From Dehalococcoidia bacterium (GTDB lineage: Bacteria > Chloroflexota > Dehalococcoidia > UBA6926), in NCBI GenBank assembly GCA_030754805.1, contig JASLZO010000039.1, forward strand, positions 320 to 8,516: a stretch of 8,197 bases of DNA, given 5' to 3'. Of the stretch, positions 1-5,321 are shown in pieces. A program made the position numbers and the translations under genes. Each line of letters opens with the position of its first letter. The stretch's first letter is position 1. The notes below the pieces were generated by a model that saw nothing but the letters and a program-made list of their open reading frames with translations, had not been told where the DNA came from and searched no databases.

Positions 1-2704
1 GTTCGATCATCAGCGCCTCTTCCACAATCAACGGGAAATAGACGGTCGGCGCGTAGAAGCCATGGTCCAGAAGCCGTTTGCAGATGTCGCCGGCCTTGAC
101 TCCATCATCACGTCGCTGTCTCGTGGCGGCGAACACCGCCTCGTGCATGCACGTCCTGTCATAGGGCAGATCGAACGCATCGCGGAGCTTCACCCGAAGA
201 TAATTCGCATTGAGCACCGCCGCCCCGCTCACGTCCTTCAGGCCCGCTTCGCCGTGCATTCGCAGGTAGGTATACGCCCGAATCAGGACCCCAAAGTTTC
301 CCCACGCGGACCCGATCCGGCCGATCGTCTTTGACGGCTCTTCGAACCAGAATGTGGGCTCGGCCGAGCCATCCGTGGACGCACCGACCACGACCGGCGT
401 CGGCAGGTAGTTGGCAAGGCCCCTTTTCACGCAGACCGGTCCTGCTCCCGGGCCCCCGCCACCGTGCGGAGTGGAGAACGTCTTGTGCACATTGATGTGA
501 ACGATGTCGAACCCAAGGTCGCGGAGCTTGACCCGCCCCAACAGCGCGTTAAGGTTCGCGCCATCCCCGTATACCAGCCCTCCGGCCTCATGCACGAGCC
601 TGCAGATCTCGGCCGTATTCGGGTCGAACAGACCGAGTGTCGTCGGCATGGTCAGCATGATCCCTGCTACGTTCGGACCCAGCAGCCCCTTCAAACCTTC
701 CATGTCCACGTTCCCATCGGGCCCGGTCGGGACCGTGACCAGGCTGAAGCCGGCCATCGCCGCGGACGCGGGGTTCGTCCCATGAGAAGAGTCCGGCGCC
801 AGGACCATCGCCCTCCCGAAATCGTTTCGCTCTCGGTGGTAGGCCTGGAACAACAGCATCCCCGTCAGTTCGCCGTGGGCGCCGGCGGACGGCGCAAGAC
901 TCGTCGCATCCATCCCCACGATCTCCGCGAGCATCGTCTGGAGTTCGTGGTAGATCTCCAGAGCCCCCTGGACCGTATCGCTGGGCTGGAACGGGTGGAT
1001 CCCCGCGAACCCAGGCATCCCCGCGACCTCCTCGTTCACCTTCGGGTTGTACTTCATCGTGCAGGAACCCAGTGGGTAGAAGTTGGTGTCCACCGAGTAG
1101 TTCTGCTGGCTCAGGCGCGTGAAATACCGAACCACGTCGAGTTCACTGACTTCGGGCAGCTCCAGCTCAGATCGCACAACGCGATCGTCGGTCGGAAGAA
1201 GCGACAGGGGCACGTCGACCGGGGGCGTGATGACCCCTCGCCGACCCGGGCGGCCGAGGTCCATCAACAGCTGAACGACGCCCGAAGCGGCCCCAGAGGT
1301 GTGCTGGGATCGTTCCATGCCGTTCTCCACGGCCCCTTGCGACCCTGCGCGGGGTGTGGACAGGATCAACGCGGAGTCAGGTTCCAACCGGACCCCGGAC
1401 AATTCGGCGAGGGCGGACACCAGAGCGTCGATGTCCTGCTTCGAAGCCGTCTCCGTAACGCAGACCGACAACATCGGGCCATCAAGGTCGATTCCGGCAA
1501 GGATCCCATGACGGGAGCGCAACTCGTTAAGAACGTCAATCGCCGGCCTTGGGCACCGGACCGTGAATTCCTTGAAGAACGGGCGGCTCGGGTGGCCGTC
1601 GACCACCTCGTACCCCGGGATCGCTCCAATCCGCGAGGCCGTGTAATGCGCGTTGTGATAGCAAGCTTCGGCCACGTTCCGTAGCCCCTGTGGCCCAAGC
1701 GCGGCGAGGTGGACGGCAACCGCGATCGCGGCCAACGTCTCTGCCGTGCAGATGTTCGATGTGGCCCGTCCCCGGCGGATGTGCTGTTCACGCGTCTGCA
1801 ATGTCAGGACGAAAGCGTCGCGGCCCTCGGAGTCCATGGACCGACCCACGATTCGCCCCGGCATCTGGCGCAGGAACTCCTGGCGACACGCGAAGAATCC
1901 CACCCCAGGCCCCCCGAACCCGAGGGCGATGCCGAGGGGTTGGCCCTCCGCGACCACGATATCGGCGCCGTAGTCGCCCGGCGGCCGAAATAATCCCAGC
2001 GAGACCGGCTCCGTCATCACAATCAGCAGCCCTCCAAGGCCGTGGATCCGTTCCGCCACTTCGTCCGGTGGAGTCCATGGACCCCGAAAGGATGGTTGTT
2101 GCAAGATCACACACGCGGTCCCCGTATCCGGGTCGACCACATCTGGCCCATAAGAGAGTTCGACGCTCTGCGCATCGAGATACGTTTCGAGCACCCGCCG
2201 GTACTCGGGCGACACGCTACCGTCCAGCACCACTCGGTGCCGTTTCGTGAGCCTACATGCCATCAGTGCCGCCTCGGCAAGACCGGACGCGCCGTCATAC
2301 ATCCCGGTGTTCGACACGTCCATGCCGGTCAGCTGGCACACCGCCGACTGGTACTCGAACAGTGCCTGGAGCACTCCCTGGCTCGCCTCAGGTTGGTAAG
2401 GGGTATACGGCGTGAGGAATTCGCCCCTGCTGATGATCGCCGAGACAACGCTGGGAACGAAGTGATCCGCGAACCCTCCTCCTAGAAAAGAAGGGCGAGA
2501 CCGCGCCGTCCAGTTTTTCGCGGCAACCTCGGACATCCGTTTCAGGACCTCGAACTCCGAAAGCGCCGGCGGCAGATCAGTCTTTGGATTACGGAATTCC
2601 GCTGGGACGTCCAAGAACAGGTCATCGATTGATCCAACGCCGATCGCGGCCAACATGCGCCGTTGCTCCGCATCGGTCGCCGGAACGAACGGCGCGTGGG
2701 ACAT
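1..2704 (-). CDS. gcvP: Glycine dehydrogenase (decarboxylating), P-protein; in-frame fusion of GcvPA-type and GcvPB-type subunits, 3' end beyond window
   Basis: This PLP enzyme decarboxylates glycine and loads the aminomethyl group onto lipoyl-GcvH. The frame is open from the ATG at 2704 to the left edge (901 codons, no stop). Residues 1-436 read as GcvPA: FLGGGFADHFVPS, then SRGEFLTPYTPYQPEASQG and FEYQ. Residues from about 478 read as GcvPB: GRPGRRG, LPEVSELDVVRYFTRLSQ, FYPLGSCTMKYNPK, APSAGAHGELTGM, SSHGTNPASAAMAG, YGDGANLNALLG, and NVHKTFSTPHGGGGPG with the PLP-binding lysine at about residue 741. The last visible residues, FYAPTVYFPLIVEEALMIE, match a point roughly 70-80 residues before the usual GcvPB end. 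Wording such as CTMKYNPK (not CTMKLN) is that of the separate-subunit enzyme rather than the E. coli single-chain form. A linker of about 40 residues (437-478) joins the halves. The start follows gcvH by 4 bp with AGGTG upstream. Family identity is certain. That this is a true fusion rests on my frame-by-frame reading, which I rechecked base by base at the junction (1202-1381). Confidence 0.93.
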   Translation of the reverse strand, partial: MSHAPFVPATDAEQRRMLAAIGVGSIDDLFLDVPAEFRNPKTDLPPALSEFEVLKRMSEVAAKNWTARSRPSFLGGGFADHFVPSVVSAIISRGEFLTPYTPYQPEASQGVLQALFEYQSAVCQLTGMDVSNTGMYDGASGLAEAALMACRLTKRHRVVLDGSVSPEYRRVLETYLDAQSVELSYGPDVVDPDTGTACVILQQPSFRGPWTPPDEVAERIHGLGGLLIVMTEPVSLGLFRPPGDYGADIVVAEGQPLGIALGFGGPGVGFFACRQEFLRQMPGRIVGRSMDSEGRDAFVLTLQTREQHIRRGRATSNICTAETLAAIAVAVHLAALGPQGLRNVAEACYHNAHYTASRIGAIPGYEVVDGHPSRPFFKEFTVRCPRPAIDVLNELRSRHGILAGIDLDGPMLSVCVTETASKQDIDALVSALAELSGVRLEPDSALILSTPRAGSQGAVENGMERSQHTSGAASGVVQLLMDLGRPGRRGVITPPVDVPLSLLPTDDRVVRSELELPEVSELDVVRYFTRLSQQNYSVDTNFYPLGSCTMKYNPKVNEEVAGMPGFAGIHPFQPSDTVQGALEIYHELQTMLAEIVGMDATSLAPSAGAHGELTGMLLFQAYHRERNDFGRAMVLAPDSSHGTNPASAAMAGFSLVTVPTGPDGNVDMEGLKGLLGPNVAGIMLTMPTTLGLFDPNTAEICRLVHEAGGLVYGDGANLNALLGRVKLRDLGFDIVHINVHKTFSTPHGGGGPGAGPVCVKRGLANYLPTPVVVGASTDGSAEPTFWFEEPSKTIGRIGSAWGNFGVLIRAYTYLRMHGEAGLKDVSGAAVLNANYLRVKLRDAFDLPYDRTCMHEAVFAATRQRRDDGVKAGDICKRLLDHGFYAPTVYFPLIVEEALMIE

Positions 2705-2708
2705 CCGG

Positions 2709-3107
2709 CTACACCTGTTCCGATTCAGCCAGCAACGACGTGTACTCCGCCTGGCTCAACAGGCTGTCGAGTTCGCGTCGGTCATCCATCTTGATCTTCA
2801 ACATCCACCCGGAGCCGTACGGTTCTTCGTTCACTCCCTCGGGCCCGTCTTCCAGCGCCAAGTTCACCTCCATCACCTCTCCCCCGATTGGGCTGAACAG
2901 GTCGGATACCGATTTCACGGATTCGATCTCACCGAACTTTTCGTGTTGGGTAACGTGAGAACCGGTTTCCGGAAGATCCACGTACACGACGTCTCCGAGT
3001 TGCTCCTGAGCATAGTCCGTGATGCCCACGGCGGCGACGTCATCGTCATCGACCGAGACCCACTCGTGTTCTCGGCTGTACTTCAGGGATTCTAGGTCTA
3101 GGGTCAT
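2709..3107 (-). CDS. gcvH: Glycine cleavage system H protein (lipoyl carrier)
   Basis: This is the 132-residue cytoplasmic carrier whose lipoyl-lysine arm accepts the aminomethyl group from the P-protein, presents it to GcvT, and is reoxidised by dihydrolipoyl dehydrogenase (not in the window). The N-terminal KYSREHEWV, then VGITDYAQEQLGDVVYVDLP and FGEIESVKSVSDL are hallmark H-protein segments. Lys65 in ESVKS is the expected lipoylation site. PIGGEVMEVN and the C-terminal GSGWMLKIK complete the lipoyl-domain fold. The length matches the usual 125-135 residues, with a slightly acidic extension DDDD near residues 20-23. The start codon touches the gcvT stop (TAG directly followed by ATG) and AGGGAGG lies 5 nt upstream, so the start is well supported. 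Lipoylation would need LipA/LipB or LplA elsewhere. Confidence 0.97.
   Translation of the reverse strand: MTLDLESLKYSREHEWVSVDDDDVAAVGITDYAQEQLGDVVYVDLPETGSHVTQHEKFGEIESVKSVSDLFSPIGGEVMEVNLALEDGPEGVNEEPYGSGWMLKIKMDDRRELDSLLSQAEYTSLLAESEQV
2712..2716 (-). promoter_or_regulatory. Ribosome binding site of gcvP
   Basis: On the minus strand the sequence reads AGGTG, 7 nt before the ATG at 2704. It lies inside the last codons of gcvH, so gcvP translation is probably coupled to gcvH. It supports 2704 as the start. Confidence 0.6.
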
Positions 3108-4223
3108 CTATGCCTCCCTCTGGTAGAAGGGAATCGATACTACTTCCCCCCGTGTTGGTTCCCCTCTGATATCCACCTCGATTTCGGTGCCCGGAGCAGT
3201 GTGCTCGATCCGCAGGTATCCAAGTCCGATACCGGTACCCAGCGTCGGCGAAGGACCTCCGCTGGTAACCGTTCCTATGACATCGTCTATCCTCGGCGCC
3301 CGGATCTCATACCCACGGCGCGGTGCCGACCGTCCTTCCACCGAGAACCCGACCAACCGTCTCGTTACTCCCTCATTGGACTGGCGACGTAGTGCATCCG
3401 ACCCGATGAAATCGCCGGTCAGGTCGACGAATCGGTCGAGGCCTGCCTCGAGCGGAGTCGTCGTCGTGTCGATGTCCTGCCCGTAGAGCGAAAGCCCTGC
3501 TTCCAGCCGGAGCGTATCCCGAGCCCCGAGACCACACCGAACCGCTCCACCGTCATTCACCAGCCTGTCCCAGACGGCCGTCGCCGCGGCAGCCTCGACG
3601 ATCAGTTCATAGCCGTCCTCGCCCGTGTATCCAGTCCTCGACACCTCCAGGTAGACGTCGCCCTCCGGCCGTTCGTCCTGCATTCGTTCGTTGGAAACAG
3701 CGAACCGGCGCAAGCCATCGACATCTATCGCACAGCCGGTCCGCAGGGCATCCCCCGCCGATGGGCCCTGAACGGCAATCATCGCCGTCTCGTCACGGCG
3801 GGGGGTGATTGTCACATCGCGAACGGTCCGGGCATGGATCGCCACCCAATCGGTAACACGGTCCCAGCTTGCGGCGTTGCAGACCAGGGTGTAGGACCCG
3901 GCTTCGAGCCGGAGCGTAACGACGTCATCCAGGATCCCGCCATCCTCTGAGCACATCAGCCCGTACCGTGCTCGACCGATCGCGAGGGTCATGAGGTTGC
4001 TCGTTACGAGTAAGTCCAGGAATCGCCCGGCCCCGGACCCATCCACCATAATCCGCCCCATGTGTGAGACGTCGAAAATCCCGGCTCCTTCTCGAACTGC
4101 CCGGTGCTCCGCAAGCGTGCCCGTCGGGTACTGCACCGGCATGTCCCAGCCGGCGAAGTCAACCGTCCGCGCGCGCGCTGAAACGTGGCGCGAAAAGAGG
4201 GGCGTACGACGCAATTCGGACAC
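3108..4223 (-). CDS. gcvT: Aminomethyltransferase (glycine cleavage system T protein)
   Basis: GcvT transfers the methylene carbon from aminomethyl-lipoyl-GcvH to tetrahydrofolate, giving 5,10-methylene-THF and ammonia. With the GTG at 4223 as start the protein has 371 residues, the normal family length, and opens with VSELRRTPL and VDFAGWDMPVQY as GcvT proteins do. Further family segments are FDVSHMG (about 50-56), GGILDD (95-100, containing the conserved catalytic aspartate region), LVCNA, AVQGPSAGDAL, SRTGYTGEDGYELI, CGLGARDTLRLEAGLSLYG and TPLEAGL. The C-terminal barrel domain (about 275-371) includes GTVTSGGPSPTLGTGIGLGY. An in-frame extension to 4508 exists but has no family similarity and would run into the divergent gene, so I reject it. 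AGGAG lies 11 nt upstream of the GTG, slightly farther than ideal. It is the first gene of the gcvT-gcvH-gcvP operon and ends exactly against gcvH. Confidence 0.95.
   Translation of the reverse strand: MSELRRTPLFSRHVSARARTVDFAGWDMPVQYPTGTLAEHRAVREGAGIFDVSHMGRIMVDGSGAGRFLDLLVTSNLMTLAIGRARYGLMCSEDGGILDDVVTLRLEAGSYTLVCNAASWDRVTDWVAIHARTVRDVTITPRRDETAMIAVQGPSAGDALRTGCAIDVDGLRRFAVSNERMQDERPEGDVYLEVSRTGYTGEDGYELIVEAAAATAVWDRLVNDGGAVRCGLGARDTLRLEAGLSLYGQDIDTTTTPLEAGLDRFVDLTGDFIGSDALRRQSNEGVTRRLVGFSVEGRSAPRRGYEIRAPRIDDVIGTVTSGGPSPTLGTGIGLGYLRIEHTAPGTEIEVDIRGEPTRGEVVSIPFYQREA
3113..3119 (-). promoter_or_regulatory. Ribosome binding site of gcvH, inside the gcvT coding end
   Basis: The minus strand reads AGGGAGG, 5 nt before the gcvH ATG. 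The same bases encode the Arg-Glu near the GcvT C-terminus, which points to translational coupling between the two genes. Confidence 0.75.
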
Positions 4224-4234
4224 GGCCCGGGCGG

Positions 4235-4239
4235 CTCCT
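4235..4239 (-). promoter_or_regulatory. Probable ribosome binding site of gcvT
   Basis: The minus strand reads AGGAG, 11 nt upstream of the GTG at 4223. The spacing is long but tolerable. It helps choose the GTG over the longer in-frame extension. Confidence 0.45.
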
Positions 4240-4262
4240 GCTGCCGTCGAAAGAGTGCTCGA

Positions 4263-4291
4263 ATGATACTGGACAGATGACCCGGCAGTAA
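4263..4291 (-). promoter_or_regulatory. Candidate promoter of the gcvTHP operon
   Basis: On the minus strand TATCAT (4263-4268, one mismatch to TATAAT) is preceded at 17 bp by TTACTG (4286-4291), a poor -35 match. Transcription would start near 4256, giving a 5' leader of about 33 nt before gcvT. That leaves no room for a glycine riboswitch. The 127-bp spacer 4224-4350 between the divergent genes contains no other recognisable element on this strand. This is a weak call from consensus matching only. Confidence 0.3.
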
Positions 4292-4331
4292 GCTGACAGT
4301 CGGTCAAGATTCCAACCACGGACGGGTAGGT

Positions 4332-4337
4332 AGGAGG
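4332..4337 (+). promoter_or_regulatory. Ribosome binding site of the class I LysRS-like gene
   Basis: AGGAGG is a perfect anti-SD match. It lies 13 nt before the ATG at 4351, 10 nt before an in-frame TTG at 4348 and only 1 nt before an in-frame TTG at 4339. The last is too close to be used. Starts at 4348 or 4351 would differ by one residue. A second AGGAG at 4457-4461 sits 9 nt before an in-frame ATG at 4471, which is a possible shorter start. Confidence 0.5.
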
Positions 4338-4350
4338 CTTGCGGAGTTTG

Positions 4351-5241
4351 ATGATCGAGGGCATCAATACAGTTCCCCTCGATGCCCTCGCGTCGGGCCT
4401 CGAGGGCATCGAGACAATCGATACGGGTCGGATACCCACATGGCCCGTCGGCGTCCAGGAGAAGATCGCGATGATTGCCCAGCCGGTGAGGCTGGGGAGG
4501 GCAATCAAGCTGAACGACGAACCGCCGAGGCTGAGCTTCGTCTACCTCCTCCTGGACTGGTCAACCGAGGGGCCATCTCCGAATCCGGCCGGGAAAATCC
4601 TCGTCTACACCCCCGACCCGAATGGTCCGGACTGTCATCGAAACGCCGCCGATCACTGGGAATCGATTGCCATCGAAAGCATCAATCAAGTGGGTAGGGC
4701 GTTCCCCGAATCTCAGACCACGATCTCGCGAGCCTCGTCGTTCAGAAGCGACCCGAACTTCCGTGCAGTTCTCAAGTTGGCTCTGCGGGCACCCACCACA
4801 GTCTTCTCCGCCATCGAAGGGGTCGAGGCGCCAACGGGGACCAGGCCTACTTTTGCCGCACCCGTGTGCCGGGAGTGCGGCGTCACGGCCGTTGACTACA
4901 CATATATCGACGACTGGGATCGTGTTCAGTCCACTTGCGCGGCTTGCGGACACGGCCAGGAGGCGGACCTCCGCGAACTCGACTACCGCGTGGATCGCAG
5001 GGTGTTGGAGGCCGCAGTCACGGTGGCCCTTCGCCCTCGTGCTCGTTTCTTGACCGAACTCGAGTTTGAGAGCGGAAACCCGGGGCGCGTCACCGTCGCT
5101 CTAGCGACGGCGTCCCGGATCGATGAGACGGCATCTAACATCGCCTACGTCGTTTCGCCATCCGCAATCGTCGAACCACCAGATGTGGACCTCGACGTTG
5201 AGGAGCTTGTCCTCCTCGCCAGGCAGCTCGAGCTGAGCTGA
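4351..5241 (+). CDS. Truncated class I lysyl-tRNA synthetase-like protein, predicted catalytically inactive
   Basis: This 296-residue soluble protein has no signal or membrane segment. I place it by recalled alignment to class I LysRS. GRIPTWPVGVQE (27-37) falls where those enzymes have G-x-x-P-S-G-x-x-HIGN, so the HIGN signature is GVQE here. VRLGRAIKLNDEPPRLSFVY matches the following helix and strand. PDPNGPDCHRNAADH (about 88-102) resembles the PDPFGCHxSxAxH segment. RASSFRSDPNF matches the ATECYRSGRF region. A zinc-ribbon-like insert has CxxC at 173/176 and CxxC at 196/199. LELEFESGNP-like residues (ELEFESGNP, about 237-245) stand where active enzymes read FE-x-x-GKDH. There is no KMSKS loop and no anticodon-binding domain (full-length enzymes have about 500-540 residues). 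Codon use has the same G/C-rich third positions as its neighbours, so the frame looks functional rather than decayed. It is divergent to gcvT and 80 bp before purL on the same strand. The homology is moderately sure. The function is unknown: tRNA binding or a modification-enzyme-like role are guesses. Confidence 0.6.
   Translation: MIEGINTVPLDALASGLEGIETIDTGRIPTWPVGVQEKIAMIAQPVRLGRAIKLNDEPPRLSFVYLLLDWSTEGPSPNPAGKILVYTPDPNGPDCHRNAADHWESIAIESINQVGRAFPESQTTISRASSFRSDPNFRAVLKLALRAPTTVFSAIEGVEAPTGTRPTFAAPVCRECGVTAVDYTYIDDWDRVQSTCAACGHGQEADLRELDYRVDRRVLEAAVTVALRPRARFLTELEFESGNPGRVTVALATASRIDETASNIAYVVSPSAIVEPPDVDLDVEELVLLARQLELS
4355..4413 (+). repeat. Three-armed repeat: 13-bp perfect inverted repeat plus a third copy of one arm
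   Basis: CTCGATGCCCTCG (4378-4390) and CGAGGGCATCGAG (4401-4413) are perfect reverse complements with a 10-nt loop. TCGAGGGCATC occurs at both 4355-4365 and 4400-4410. The first copy could pair instead with 4381-4390 (10 bp, 15-nt loop), so two mutually exclusive hairpins are possible just after the start codon of the LysRS-like gene. The direct copies are 45 bp apart and in the same frame (Ile/Leu-Glu-Gly-Ile), so a coding duplication could also explain them. Confidence 0.7.
4473..4506 (+). repeat. Interrupted inverted repeat early in the LysRS-like gene
   Basis: GATTG-CCCAGCC (4473-4484) pairs with GGCTGGG (4490-4496) and CAATC (4502-4506) around a 5-nt loop with a GAGGG bulge. Alternatively GATTGCCC pairs with GGGCAATC (4499-4506). 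It starts 2 nt after the in-frame ATG at 4471. It could be a chance product of GC-rich coding sequence or part of an RNA structure at the 5' end of the mRNA. Confidence 0.5.
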
Positions 5242-5308
5242 GCGCCACCGTCGATACACTTCCAGCACTTACTGCAATCGCCCCCCAGACCACCAAACCA
5301 TCGAACCA

Positions 5309-5313
5309 AAGGA
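5309..5313 (+). promoter_or_regulatory. Ribosome binding site that sets the purL start
   Basis: AAGGA lies 8 nt before the GTG at 5322. The upstream in-frame ATG at 5313 overlaps this motif and would have no Shine-Dalgarno sequence at a usable distance, so GTG 5322 is preferred. The 80-bp spacer 5242-5321 shows no clear terminator. Confidence 0.55.
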
Positions 5314-5321
5314 TGCCAACC

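Noticed and set aside
464..1684. Long open frame of about 400 codons on the plus strand opposite gcvP
   Set aside because: It is antisense to a strongly conserved P-protein. Its translation is Arg/His/Pro-rich with no family signature, as expected for a shadow in GC-rich DNA.
4224..4350. Glycine riboswitch upstream of gcvT
   Set aside because: The spacer is only 127 bp and the predicted leader about 33 nt. I see no paired aptamer-like stems or conserved glycine-aptamer core.
4224..4508. N-terminal extension of gcvT up to 4508
   Set aside because: The extra 95 residues resemble no GcvT, run antisense through the start of the divergent gene, and a GTG with AGGAG gives the standard length.
4351..5321. 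LysRS-like gene as a frameshifted fragment of a full synthetase
   Set aside because: No KMSKS-like or anticodon-domain segment is found in any frame before purL (only 80 bp follow), and the HIGN position is substituted within an intact frame rather than missing.
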